DNA from: Pempheris klunzingeri
Lineage: Eukaryota; Chordata; Actinopteri; Acropomatiformes; Pempheridae
Direction of reading: 5' to 3'
NCBI RefSeq assembly: GCF_042242105.1
Contig: NC_092032.1
Location: forward strand, 19,997,415 to 20,061,414
Length of the DNA stretch: 64,000 nucleotides
The translations under genes were made by a program, and so were the position numbers. This document shows, in pieces, positions 27,901 to 40,077 of the stretch. Every line of letters begins with the position of its first letter. Position 1 is the stretch's first letter. The notes beneath the pieces were generated by a model. The model was not told the origin of the DNA, made no database searches, and was given only the letters and a program-made list of their open reading frames with translations.

Positions 27901-30402
27901 CATCTCCCATGAGTCTTTGGGAGCTGCCAACACGCATTATTTATTAATCTGCTGACAATTTCCTCAATAAATTGATTAATTGGTTGTTGCACTCAAGTCT
28001 TCACACTGAATGATTTCAGTCCAAAACTCAAAGATAGTCAGTTATTATCAAATAAGACAAAGAAAAGCAGCAAAGCTCACAATAAGGAAGCAGGGACGAG
28101 GTCCTGTTTGGTATTTTTGCTGAAAAAACGATGATTAATTGATTATTGAATCATATTTTGCAGACAGAAGTAAAGAAACGTAGAGAAAACACATCAGCTC
28201 TCTTGAATTCAGCTGATCCCTGACACCTAACAAGCTCCGACTGCTCACAAATCGACCTGCGTGCAGCTTCCAGGCTTCTAATTAAAAAACGGACATAACG
28301 AGGACCCACCCAGTGCCGCCACGTCGTCGGCGCTCAGCCTGCAGCTGCACAGCCTCAGCGCTCTGATCCCACCAACATGCTGGAGGTGAGAGGTCAGCGC
28401 GCCCAGACAGCCGCCAAGCAGCTCGTTCCAGGAGACGTCCACCTCCTCCAGCTGGGGGAGGAACTGGAGCAGCGTCGCTGAGGGAGGGAGGGAGGGAGGG
28501 GGAGACGAGAACAGTTATTAGCATACTGTAGGCGACGCCCCCGAAACACGATGGGAGGGCAGGTGTGCAAACAGCCCCAAAACTGGACAGGTGTCAGTGA
28601 AACTGTGAACTCAACAATCTTAGTAATCCAAGTGCAGCCACCTAACTCCAGCAGGTCTGTGGCAGTGAGGTCACAGTGAGCCAGGCCCAGGCTCCTGCTG
28701 TCCGCCTTCTTCCCCAGCCTCTGCAGGAAAACACAGAGTCGACCCCAGCCGCCGTCTGCCGCCTCAGCAACACCTGAAGCACACACAGCACATGATACAG
28801 ACACGCCGAGCCGAACGAGGCTTCGTTTTTGTTACCTCGTTTGTTATTTTAAAAGGGAGAGCAGCTTTGTGACGGGGAACTGAAGCTGCTCTCTCCATCT
28901 CTTTGCTTTCTTCAAACCAACCAGACTCCATTGACAAAAACACTGATTTTACCTTGCAGAACACAGGAGCTTTGCCTGTGTTGTTGTGTGACTTGTGTGT
29001 TTTAAAAAAGGTGCAGTCTGTAGGATTTAAGAAAACAATTATGTTTACAGTGGTGTTTTATCACAAAGAAAGAAGAGCAAGACCATTTAGTGTTGTAACA
29101 AATAGAGAATCAGACTTATTAGTTAGCACAACAAAAGCCTGATAGCGTGAGTCCTCGCTGGCCACCGTAGGTTCTCCTACACGCTTGGGAAAGGAGGGGT
29201 GAGGCGAGGGGGGATTCAGCTGGTTGTATTTGCACCCTTACTGCTAGATGCCACTAATTACCCCCTGACTGCACCTTTAAATGGTTAGTTAATCAGCCGA
29301 GGCAGCAACACCTGTGCTCCACAAGCTAAAATTACCCTTTTTTCCAATGGAGTCTGGTGGCTTATTATTGGTTATTATGTATCTGGGGGTGGATAAAGAC
29401 CTCATATAGCCCCACTTCAAAATGTCCAAACTATCCCTTTAACATCCTCCCTTTCTTTCTCTGTGGATCATTTTCAAAAAAATGGCAGGTGTTAAAGGAT
29501 TAGTTCACATTTTTCCAAGTCTGTCTAAAAACAAACCGCCCCGCTCACCTGAGCTCGGGCCCCTCTCCTCCCGGCCCTCCGCCTCTCCATCCTCAGGGAT
29601 CCCCGTCCGCTCCGAGGTCCAGGACAGGAAGCGTCCCAGCGGCTTCCTGTCTGACGCCGTGCGTTTCCTGCGGATCTGGCTCATGATGACGTCGAGAGGG
29701 GAACGCCTCTGACTGCCGCCGTCCCGCCCACGCTGACCATCTGACCAACGACAGGCAGAAAACAACCTCTGAAAAGGTCACCGTGTTGCCCTTTAAATGC
29801 CCTTAACTTTCTCCTTTAAATTAGGTGTAATCGTGTTGCGTCATGGAGTCTCTAGTAATGAAGAGTTTACAGGGTTATAAATGTTTAATTTTTGAGAAAA
29901 CAGCCACTAAATGTTTCCAATAAATGTCCTCTAAGTGTAAATGACTGCTTTCAGAGAACATTATGTTCTTCATAAACCCCTAGAATGGGAAATAAAAGGT
30001 CATTTCACCAGTTTATTATAAGAAAAGACTTAAGTGTTACTCTGATTAACAAACAGGAGCAGCATTACATTTAAAAGTTAATAATTAAAAATGAGAAGAA
30101 TGTAACTACACTTCACTGTTGGGTTGTTTATTTGAGGCAAAACATATTTTATAAACTATTCTTGTGTTTTTATGCAAAAATCTTAATCTGTAAATCAATT
30201 AAAGCTGTCAGACAAATGTGGAGAAGTAACAGGAGCAATAATTCCCTCTTAGATGGACATTAAAAGTGGCATAAATTGGAAATATTCAAGTAGAAGAACC
30301 TCAAATTTGCACCTGATTAAATGTCGTGTGTTCACAATTGTGCACATTTTCTTTAGTGAAATTCTTCTCATCAGTAGTTTTCATCTCACCTGCAGACTCC
30401 AT
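23683..30402 (-). CDS. lrrc31: Leucine-rich repeat-containing protein 31
   Basis: Ten exons on the minus strand join in frame: 30390-30402, 29549-29740, 28642-28773, 28310-28477, 27499-27657, 27225-27407, 25837-26004, 25574-25738, 24711-24866, 23683-24071 (574 residues; human about 552). Almost all introns are phase 1 and each middle exon encodes a ~55-residue double leucine-rich repeat. The repeats end in 'DLS/VSWN' and 'LRLCSCRLSADDV'-type motifs. The last exon holds 'LRVLDLSYNGSVGDDGW' and 'DADLSLRPS', distinctive for LRRC31. The 13-base first exon (ATG at 30402) splices in frame to exon 2; an internal Met at 29684 ('MSQIRRKR') aligns with the human start and may be the true one. The human gene is reported in epithelial barrier function. 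It sits next to lrrc34 as in human. Confidence 0.88.
24872..24953 (-). repeat. (CA)n tract abutting an lrrc31 splice acceptor
   Basis: An 82-base run reads as TG on the lrrc31 sense strand. It ends just upstream of the acceptor 'tctcag' of the exon starting at 24866. The donor of the same exon (after 24711) is followed at once by another repeat (24680-24706, CA in sense), so both ends of this exon abut dinucleotide repeats. Confidence 0.9.
26385..26835. mobile_element. Foldback-family arm fragments C in an lrrc31 intron
   Basis: Two copies of the arm words ('caatggagtctggtgg', 'tttgaggagtgc' or 'tttgaagagagcgatg') occur at 26430-26470 and 26790-26830 in the same orientation. Each lies near 'cctacagactgcac'. 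This looks like two incomplete insertions rather than one palindrome. Confidence 0.6.
28860..29365. mobile_element. Foldback repeat copy D in lrrc31 intron
   Basis: The left arm ('accagactccattgacaaaaac', 28919-28941) and right arm ('ccaatggagtctggtggctt', 29343-29362) are inverted relative to each other. They are separated by about 400 bases that include another repeat fragment with 'ggtgcagtctgtagg'. Confidence 0.6.
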
Positions 30403-30638
30403 GTTTGAAGAGTTGAGCTCCAGAATAAACCCAAACAAAGAAACGATGATAAAACTAAGAATAAAAAATCAAAACCCGGAGTGTGTCCCACCGGTGATGC
30501 GTTCAGGGACCATTTTGTTTGGAGCTAAAACAAAAAAGAAAAAAACGGTGACCTCCTGCACTAAATCACACCTGCAGCTCCGTCGTTACTCTCAGCAGCT
30601 CTCTGACTTTTGTTCGGCTCTCAGTTTTAACACCTACA

Positions 30639-30682
30639 TGACGTCAGGTCTCGCGCTCGTCAGGTGGATGATCCCGGAAGTG
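30639..30682 (-). promoter_or_regulatory. lrrc31: Candidate lrrc31 promoter elements
   Basis: A perfect palindromic CRE, TGACGTCA (30639-30646), and an ETS-type CCGGAAGTG (30674-30682) lie about 240-280 bases upstream of the first lrrc31 ATG. The surrounding DNA is CpG-richer than its flanks. Promoter assignment is inferred from position. Confidence 0.45.
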
Positions 30683-31496
30683 TGATCCCGGAACACCTTC
30701 GGTAAATGTTAGCATCACTCTGCACGAGGATTTATTTGCTCTCACGGTCATCTTTTACTAATTTACAGCAGCCGATAGATTAGCAGCAGTGGAGGGAACA
30801 CTCTGATATTTGATTTAAATGAAAGTAGTAGGACTATAGCGTAGAAAATCTGTTAAAAGTAAAAATACTGCATTTTATTACTGAATCAGTCAGCAGCCAA
30901 TCACACAGGTGCATCTGCACACACAGAGAACACTGTGACCTTCATGGAGGAGGCCTTATTATGGAGCTGTTGCATTAGTGTCAGATTTCACTGACAGTAG
31001 ACACATTTCACAATATAACGAAAGCATTAGAAATAAATAGAATCACATTAAACAAACTGGGCTGCAGAGATAATTCTTACCATCAATAGCAGCACGTGTA
31101 GAGTATTTTCTGCACTAATCCATTAATGATTTGGTAAAGATGATACCTTGTGTTGTATAAATGGTCAAATATTTAAATATATTTTTAATCTCACTGTTAA
31201 ATGTCAGAAAACAGGAAAATAAATTACTTGTTTTGTCTGACAAACTGTCAAAAACCCAGACATCCAGTTTACTTCCACATGGGACAAAGAAAAGCAGCAA
31301 ATCCTCACATTTGAGAAGCTGTAACTAAGAATCTTGCTTTACTTTAAATTATTAAACCTTTTTCTCTCCTTACAAGTAAAAGTTGCTTCTTCTTATTAAA
31401 TCATTTTGACCATCTAAAGTTTTGTTTATCTGGATTTAACTGCAGCAAAATGAGAGCTGACAAACGGACCTCAGACACGAGTGCATTTCTTCCAAA

Positions 31497-31502
31497 TTTA
31501 TT
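31497..31502 (-). terminator. eif2s3: Candidate eif2s3 poly(A) signal
   Basis: AATAAA on the minus strand, about 380 bases after the eif2s3 stop codon. Confidence 0.5.
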
Positions 31503-31880
31503 TTATTATTAGGTGTGACAGAAATCTGTGGACAGTACAGGAGCACTTCTGTACTGAATGAGCCTCCGGCCTCGCTCGGACGGCGGAGGATTGTTTTGAT
31601 AGTCTAAAGGGCCTCCTCTCCTCCCCCCTCCCCTCCGTCTGCAGCGAAAAAACACCGGACCTTCTCGTCGTCGTCGCCGCCGAGGAAGAGGAGCAGAGGG
31701 AGGAGGCGTCTTTGAAAGCATCTTTAAACCACCGGCGTGTCCTGTCCTGCTCCCTTCCTTCCTCTTAGTGGAAAAAATAAAAAACAACAAAAGAAAAAGC
31801 CAATACGACTGTAATGGTTGTGATGTCCAGCGTTGCTACGGTGACGTCCTGATTTTAATCCCCCCCCACCCTGCGTCTCC

Positions 31881-34306
31881 TCAGTCATCGTCCACTGTGG
31901 GTGTGATGGTCACGCCCCTCCTGATCTGCCCCCATCCAATCAGGCTGCCAGGAAGGAAAAGAAGAAGCCAATTAGACGCCAACATGAAGACGGTTTGATG
32001 TGCAGTCGTTTTCTTTCTAATCAATAAAAGAACTCAGTGAAAATCTCTCAAAAGCAACCGAACAACAGTTTCTACAGATAAGAGTGATTAGCTGATAAGT
32101 TTAATTATCTGTATCGATTCTCGATTGATGTACAGATTATTTAGGTGTTGCTGTGACACTGTAAGGGACGACAGCATTTGTTTCACAACAAAAAGGCAGT
32201 AGAGCAGTAGAGCGTCCCAGAGGCGGCTCGGCGCTCCGCTAAAGATCCGTGCCGGCTCCGTTTCTGACCCTGAAAACCCACCGGGAACGTCCAGTTTTGC
32301 TCCGTCCTCAGCGAGGATGTAAAACCCTCAGAAGCGGAGCGTTTCGCTTGGCTGATCAGTTGACCTGCTCAGATTTTGGTGGTTTTCATGCTTCTAAACG
32401 TGTCCAAAAGAAGCTTCATCTTCTATTTCTTCTCTTTAAAGTGTGTTTCTTGTGTTTATTTACTGCTTTAACAAAGTTCAAGTCTTTTTTCTACATCGGA
32501 GGTGAACCTCCAGTCGTCCATGATGTTAAAATGTCCCTGAACGCGACACAGACGGTTTTTCGCTGCTCCACCAAAGAAGACAGACACCGAGCGGTAGTTA
32601 CAGGTGTGTGAATCACTGAACTTTGTCTCAAAACTACGTCAGTGAGCCACACGTCACCTGATCCACAAAGAAATGTCAACGTACAAGACAAGTCGACTCC
32701 TGTTCGTGTCGATGAACACGAGGAAAAGAGGGAAGAGAGACTTCAGTGATACTCCAGTGAGCTGGGACGGAGACGAATGAGTTCGACGGTCGCCGACGGT
32801 CAAAGTAACGAGCCCTCAGTCATTGTAATCACACAAGTAATTAGATTACTAGTTACTGCCAAAAGTAGTGGAATTACACTGGCTGTGTCTTTATAATCAA
32901 ACTACGTTTAAACTGCTGCGGTGACTCGATTGTTTCTTCACACTACGACACCTCTTTCCTGTTCCTGTGAACAGCTAATGAGGATCCCAATAAGTTAATT
33001 AAAACCAACCAACAGGTGAGAGCAATAAAATGAACATGATTTCCCTGATAAGTCATTTTTCCAAACAAAAACCTGAAGAAAGCTTCGTCATGATGGCTGG
33101 TTGGTCAGTTTGACCCCCTGATGCTCACCGCCAGTGTTTCTCCACACGTCGGCTCAGAGCGATCTTCTCTCCGACCTCTGTGCAGACCGGGTTGGTGAGG
33201 ACGATCTTGGCCAGATCGGCCTTGACGGCGCTGACGCGGCCGCCTGTCGACAGCGAGCCGATGTTCACCATCAGCACCTCGTTCTTCGACAGTTTCTGGA
33301 CCTGCGGAGGCACAAACAGATAACGGACAGCTGAAATAACACGATGAGCGATGAGTTTAACAGCACACAGAACCTCCTGGAAGACCTCTACATGCTAGCT
33401 CTCCGGTTTAACATTAATCCTCTCAGACTTCAGAGGGACTACATTTCCCATGATGCCCGTCTCACCTTGGCAGCCTTCTTGTCTCCCTCCGTGCGGACTC
33501 CCAGCAGCCTCCTGAGCAGGAAGTAGGAGATCTCCAGCTCGGTGAAGATCTCTGGCAGCGCTCCGACGGCGCCCAGCACCTGGCCGACCATACGGTCCGC
33601 CCGGCACAGCGTCGGGTCGATCTTAGTGCCCACACCTGCACGCAAACACAGATTCACCTGACGTCCGGCTGTCTGTCTGCACCACATGTTCAGTGCGTCA
33701 AATGTTTTTGATGAGTTCCATTTTGTCTCGAGTTGATTCGTTTAATCGTTTTCAGTTTGAGGTCAGAAGGTCGTCATGAAGCCAACAGGTCACTGTGACC
33801 ATAGCAACGCAGGTAAAAACGACATTAACCAAAGGGATGGGAACCTAGAACGGTCTCAGAGTTGTCTGATCCATCTGGCTGTTATAATGTCCGTACGGGA
33901 CGTGGATGGGCAGAGCAGAGTAAAAGTTAGGCAGGAGTTTGGCTGCTGCTGCTTCCCAAGAACAAGGTGAAGCTGCTGTGTGTTATTCTGCTGCAGCTGC
34001 TGAATCTATAGAGGGAGTCGATAAGAATCAAACCAATAAGCAGAACTGATGATGATCAATCCCTAGAAGCACAGCTGACAGACGCTCAGTTTGTGGACTC
34101 ACGGCTCACTGTGTTTTTCTGTCATTAAATAATTCAAAGTCAAAGGTTTTTTTTGTTACAGTCCAAGAAAGTTTACTAGTTTGTGAAAATTAGAGCTAAA
34201 AACTTAATTGAGTTTGGAATTTCCCCACTCTTCTACACACTCTTCTCATTTTCAGTAACCAAGAGGGATTTCTTTCTAATCACACGAAGGATGAATCTTG
34301 GTTAAA

Positions 34307-34369
<63 letters not shown>

Positions 34370-37300
34370 TACCGATAAGGCCTCCAGGTGCAGCGTACTG
34401 CAGGTCGTTGTGCTCGGCAAACAGAGAGACGATCTTGGAGAAGATGGGTTTGCACATCAGCTTTCCTTCCTGGTCTTTGGACACGATACCTGGACGCACC
34501 TCGATCTCCTGACCCACCTGGAGGAACACACACACACACACACACACACACACCTTCAGTGGTAGATAACTGCGTAACGGCTGTTTAACCATTACAACAG
34601 TTCCCAAACTGACTCTTTTACTGTCAGGGTGTGTTGTAGGAGGCAAACCCATAAAACTAAGATCCATACAAATGGAGACAGTGAAGACGCATCTGCACCG
34701 TCGGATTCTAACCTTTATAGGATTTATGTACAAGTTACTGTCTGCAGTAAGCAGCTCAGGGGGTGTGAACCTTTGGGAAGGTCACGACTCAGAAACAATC
34801 CAAATCGATTCTTGGCTGAATGAGCAGCCAAGAATCGGGGCCCTTACTTTCAGTCTCTTGCTCCATTAGTCTGTGTGCCAAACCAGGCACTGTACCTCAT
34901 CCCGTCACTGCCACAGTTTAATATTTATTCCCACTGAAGCTGAACATGCATGACGACACTTCACAGGAACAAGTCTCACCTTGAGCACCCCCTTCAGGAT
35001 ACTTCCTCCCGCCACGCCTCCTTTCAAGTCGTCGACCTCACAGCCGGGCTTGTTCACGTCAAAAGACCTGATGACTGCAGCACACGAGGCATTCATTTGG
35101 TTTCACAGCAGAAAATCAAAAGCAAACAATGCAAATGTAACGAGCACGGGTAAATAACCGTGATACATGTTCTTACCGATGAGTCTGGGCTCGGAGGTGA
35201 AGTCTCTGACGGGCACTGGGATCTTTTTAACGATGTACTCACAAACCACCTCAATGTTGTACTTCAGCTGTGCCGAGATGGGAATGATGGGGGCGCCCTC
35301 TGCCACTGTGCCTGCAGGAGAAACATTTCACACAGCATCAGCTCACAGTAGGGCTGCACCATATTGGAAATCACATTGTGATCTCTCCGTTTTCTGCGAT
35401 ATACGATGTGAAAAAATACAAGAAAACTGCACCAGATACATGCGTTTGATGTCAAAACATATCAGCTTGACTGTGTTTCTGCTACGAACGACGTGCATTT
35501 CAAGTAAAAATCAGTCAAGATGCACCTGAGCTACGTTGCTCACGACGGCTTTGAGGCTGCGCTAACGTGTTAACACACACAAACCGAAAAGGTTTCTGTG
35601 AGGGAAGCTTTATGTGACCTTTTTCTTGTGAGGAAAACTTAATTGGGTTTTGAAAGAACCCCTGATGGACCCAGTTCTTTAGCGTGGAGGCTCATGCTGA
35701 CCCACCCTGCACGAAGGCGAGGATCTGCTCGTACTGCTCTTTGGCCTGGCTCTCCTTCACCAGGTCGATCTTGTTCTGCAGGATGAGGATGTGCTTCAGC
35801 TTCATGATCTCTATGGCCGCCAGGTGCTCCGACGTCTGAGGCTGAGGACACGACTCGTTACCCGCTGTCAGACAGACACGACCACAAAATACAAAATTAG
35901 AAAATTTAAAAGAGGCTGGGTGTTAATGACAAATCAAGCTGATGTTAGGAGACTTACCAATAAGCAGGAGGGCTGCATCCATGACAGCAGCTCCGTTCAA
36001 CATGGTTGCCATCAAGATGTCGTGACCAGGACAGTCAACAAAGGACACGTGTCTGGGAGAGAGAAGAAACAGTCCCACTGGAGTGTGAAATAACAGCATG
36101 AGGAGTTTAATAGCTGAATCTCTAGATTGAAAAGCTTCAGTCTGTGCCTTTAGGACGTGACCGCCCTCACTCCTCGGGCTTACCTGACCAGTTTGAAGCT
36201 GCCCTTGGTGCCAGGGATGTCTGAGAGAAACTCATCAGGTGTGCTGCTGCCACACGACCTGTAGCACTCCGGCCGGGGACAGCTGGGGTCATCCAGCTTG
36301 TAGACCTGCAAAAACACAGAAAGGTCACTTTTAATGCACTCCATCGCAGCACAGTGGTGGATAAAAGGGTTTTCCAAAGAGAAAAATATTGAGATCTGAT
36401 GCAAGATTTATACATTTAGTATGAAACAATGAACAGACATTTCAAAATGTCAATGTGAGTGATTCATTGAGCTTAATGGCTCACTGAGAAGTCATTTTCT
36501 ATCCCATTAAATATAATATAATATAAGAAAATCATTTCTTTTTAATTATGCAATGTGCATGCATGAGAAACTGATCCTGTACTAATTTAGGGGTTGTAAA
36601 ATGTCAGAATAGGCAAAATTCCCAATGATACAGGCATTTCCTTTCAAAATTAAAGCACAGGCAGAGGTCAGGTAGACAAGAGCAGCTCAGGTTACCCACG
36701 TACCTTAGCGTTAGCATATCCTAGCTTGATGGTGATGTTCCTCTCCAGCTCGTTCTTGAACCGGACGGTGTGAACACCAGAAATGGCCTTCACTACTGTG
36801 GACTTTCCGTGGGCCACATGGCCGATGGTGCCTGTGAGAGAAGGAGACAGGCGTCAGAACATGTCCAACCTTCAACTGATCTCTTTATTCCTGATTCCCA
36901 TACCAATATTGATGGTGGCCTGTCTGCTGATGATCTCTGGGGAGAGAGGCGTCAGGGTAGACACATCCTGCCAAGAGAACAACTCACATTAGACTCATCA
37001 CACTGACAAACAACACAGAATATGACAGGTTTTCACAGCGCTCGCTCCCTCTCTTTAATCCCAGAGGTGAATAGAAACAAAGGGAGTTGGCAAAGTCACA
37101 GACACACAAACACTGCTGGCATTTTCTGTTAGTATATCATGTTTGGGACAAAGATTCAGTATCACTCAGTACTACCTGACTTAGGCTCAATATAACTTAG
37201 TATAGTAATAGAATATAGCATATAAATGAGTAAAATAAGGAGGCATGTCGTCTCTGTGTCTATCATTAATTTGTTTCTACTGATTATAAACATCTTAAAC

Positions 37301-37882
37301 ACCACCACTCATCAATATCCACATATTTCACACACTGACCGCATAAACTGTTGATGTAAAACAGCTGAAAACCTCCAAAAAGAGGGATTATTCTGCTCCA
37401 CATTCCTGCTGCCGCGACCGTTACGAACTCCATTCACATTTTAATAGATTTTACTTCAACGTAGCAGAGGATGCTAACGTTATGATTAAACATAACTAAG
37501 CAGATATTATTGGCGTGTAACAAAGCCGGAGACAACTACGGCGCTGAAGACACATGTGATGAATTAATATGTGTTGGTATCGTGTTGAAATGCTGATAAA
37601 ATTAACAGTAATCTTTGTTTAGCAGTGAAGCGGGTGTCTTAGCTCTCCGCCCCGCCGGGCCTGCCGTCATGTGCCGGGTGGTGGCGGCGCAGCACCGGAG
37701 ACCGTTAACGTGGGCATTTTTCACCGTCAGTGTCACCGTTTAGGCTTCACGGCGGGCCGTTAGCCACCGACATAAAACTAGAAAGCTGTAAAGTCCGTTA
37801 GAAAAACACTTACCAGAGAACTAAGGTCTTGTCTGGCCAGATGAGGCTGACCAAGCGTTGTACCAGACTCGTCACCCGCCAT
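31881..37882 (-). CDS. eif2s3: Eukaryotic translation initiation factor 2 subunit gamma
   Basis: Twelve minus-strand exons join in frame: 37814-37882, 36904-36967, 36704-36831, 36184-36305, 35958-36052, 35706-35864, 35177-35311, 34980-35074, 34373-34517, 33466-33635, 33129-33301, 31881-31944 (472 residues, the same length as human). GTPase motifs are intact: G1 'GHVAHGKST' (~48-56), G3 'DCPGH', G4 'NKID' and the 'SAQL' G5 motif. The zinc-ribbon-like cysteines in '[12 protein letters not shown]' are present, and the protein ends in 'PTVDDD'. eIF2 gamma binds GTP and initiator Met-tRNA in the cytosolic ternary complex. The sequence is almost identical to mammals. In mammals the gene is X-linked; here it lies between lrrc31 and eif5a2. 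Confidence 0.97.
34311..34366 (-). repeat. (TG)n tract just past an eif2s3 splice donor
   Basis: On the gene's sense strand the donor after 34373 reads GTACGTAC and runs directly into a ~56-base CA repeat. The same exon's acceptor is preceded within a few bases by a TG run (34527-34552). Confidence 0.9.
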
Positions 37883-37885
37883 CTT
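37875..37885 (-). promoter_or_regulatory. eif2s3: YY1-like element over the eif2s3 start codon
   Basis: On the minus strand AAGATGGCGGG contains the ATG of eif2s3 and matches the YY1 core (AAGATGGCGGC). YY1 sites overlapping the start region are common in housekeeping genes. Function is inferred. Confidence 0.5.
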
Positions 37886-37899
37886 GAATGAAAAGGGAA

Positions 37900-40050
37900 T
37901 GAAGGTGGCTGCGGCGAACGCCTGATCAACCGATAACAGCGCCGTTTCTCTTTTCCAACCGTCAGTTGTAGCATTAAAGGGCTGTTTCCGTTCTTAAGTG
38001 TTTCGAGAAAATCGCACGTGTTTAGACCAAGACGTCGGCCATGTTTATTTATTTTCGCTGACGGAAGACAAAGTTGGCAACTCGTGTGATTCTTCCCGTT
38101 GAAAGAAACGGGGTCCTTTCACAACGGCTGATGCAATTTATTTCTGACTGTAAAACACTTTTTATGGAACAACCACAAACTGCTGCTGTTTATATTCCGT
38201 CTACAATCGTTTATCACCGAACGGGACACAAGTTTTGACTATATTTCCCCTGCTCTAAAAAGTAAAGACGTATATTCTTATTCATGTGTCGGGTCCGTCG
38301 TTGTCTAGTGACGTCGACAAAAGGCTTTTTGTAGTCCTGTTATGTAGTTTGTAGTTCTTTGTTAAAGCCTGGCGCATTGGGCAGCCTGTACCCAGGTTTG
38401 CTGTTGTGTCAAGTGGGAACTAACCAAAATCTGCACCTTTTAAACACAACATCAACTGATACAGTCTAATAAATGCTGACTTATATATTTTACAGTTTAA
38501 AATATGTTTATGCACATGCTGTTATATCCAACCACCTCATGCATATAAAGTAACCTGTTACATAAATCATTCCTTATTTATTCCAGCACATTGCACTGTT
38601 GTCTTCTTCTTCACAAATTCTGTTGTTTTTTAATCTATAGGTCCTCACTAATATATAAATACTCTGGCTGATGTGGGTCTCTAAGCGCCACTGAACCACC
38701 TTGAGCCTCAGTGAAAATATATGAATAGATAATAATAATCTCATGTTTGATGGTCTGTTGTGGAGAATTTAAAGTTGTGCTGCATATGTGTAATATTAAA
38801 GCAACATTTCGTAAGTATTTGACCTTAAATAACAGCTTCAGAGTCGTTCTGATGGTGCATTGGCTTGTAATAGCTTTGCTCTCCGGCCTGGTCTTGTGTC
38901 AACGTCTGTTCCTCTTGGAGTATTTCTGCTCTCGTTAGAATAGCGCGGCTCCCTTCAACGCTCAGGTATCAGCAGAATGAGATGTGCCGGCGTCCTGTCA
39001 TTACCGTTTGTGGCAGCAGAGGCCATTGTTGCTGCTGTTCATCAAAAGATACATAGTCTTGCTTTAAAGGGTGTATGTATATTTTACTGTCTTTTCAGCA
39101 TAAATAAGTGTCCCTGAAACCATCCTCATTCCTCATTATAAAATGTTAAATAAAGTAACATTTTAAATGCAGCACCTTCACTTTGAGTAGTTTTTTTTAT
39201 ATTAGTACTTTTACTGTAGTAAAATATCCGAGTACTTCTTACCAGTGTGTATATTATATTATACGTACTGTACCTATGTACAGTTTTGAGGTACTTGTAC
39301 TCTACTTGAGTAATTTATGCTGCTTTATACTTCTACTCCACCACATCTTGGTGGCAAATATTGTACTTTTCTTTGACACTTTACTTTTACTGTTGCTTTC
39401 TACACAAACAACATGATAATCTAATATGATATGTTGCAGTACTGCATGCTCTTACATGCATTTGTTTGTGATAAACAATGTGTGAGTAATATGATATGAA
39501 ATAGACATTTCTGTATAATGAATACTTTTAGTGCTTTAACTACATTTTACTGAAGGAATGTTTTAAATGCAGGACTTTTACCTGTAACAGAGAGTTTTTA
39601 GGCTGCAGCATTTCTACTTTTGATACCTTAATTACAAATTCTGGATAACACTATTGTACTTTTACTTAAGTAACATTTGCAATTCATGAATTGTACTTGC
39701 AACAAAGCATTTTTGGACAGCAGTATTTCTACTTTTGCTTAAGTTAAGATTCTTCCACCACTGAGTGTAGTTTCTTTAACAAAAAATAGGATAAAAACAG
39801 CAGCAGTGCAGTGTATCGGATGTGAATACCTCTTCCAGAGTATTCTCTGTAGTGTACAACAACAGTTGAGACTTAATAAATTGGAGTGGTGGTGGGAGGG
39901 GGCGCTTCCAATCCTCTTGGAACTAACGGGTTGCCATGTCTGACCGCTTCGGACCTGGCAACCCTTTCTGCCGGGCCCCAACCGGAACACATAAACGCCC
40001 CCCTCCCTTCTTCTTCTACGGATGCTGCAGTAAAGTTGGCCGCGCCTGCG
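37900..40050. other. Divergent eif2s3/eif5a2 intergenic region
   Basis: About 2.1 kb between two head-to-head genes, without coding exons. The right part (39180-39770) is a dispersed repeat with 'ttgagtaatttatgctgcttt' and an end 'cttccaccactg', of the type noted at 6270-6500. Confidence 0.5.
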
Positions 40051-40077
40051 CAGTTTCGGTCCTCTTTTTCTTGGAAG
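40041..40077 (+). promoter_or_regulatory. eif5a2: eif5a2 promoter and leader exon (NRF1-like site, TOP-like start)
   Basis: CGCGCCTGCGCA (40041-40052) is one base off the NRF1 consensus. It is followed by the pyrimidine tract CCTCTTTTTC (40061-40070) and a strong donor GGAAG|GTAAGT after 40077. A start at this tract would give a very short 5' UTR, joining the acceptor at 41745 and 20 more bases before the ATG. TOP starts are typical of translation genes. The start site is inferred. Confidence 0.5.
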
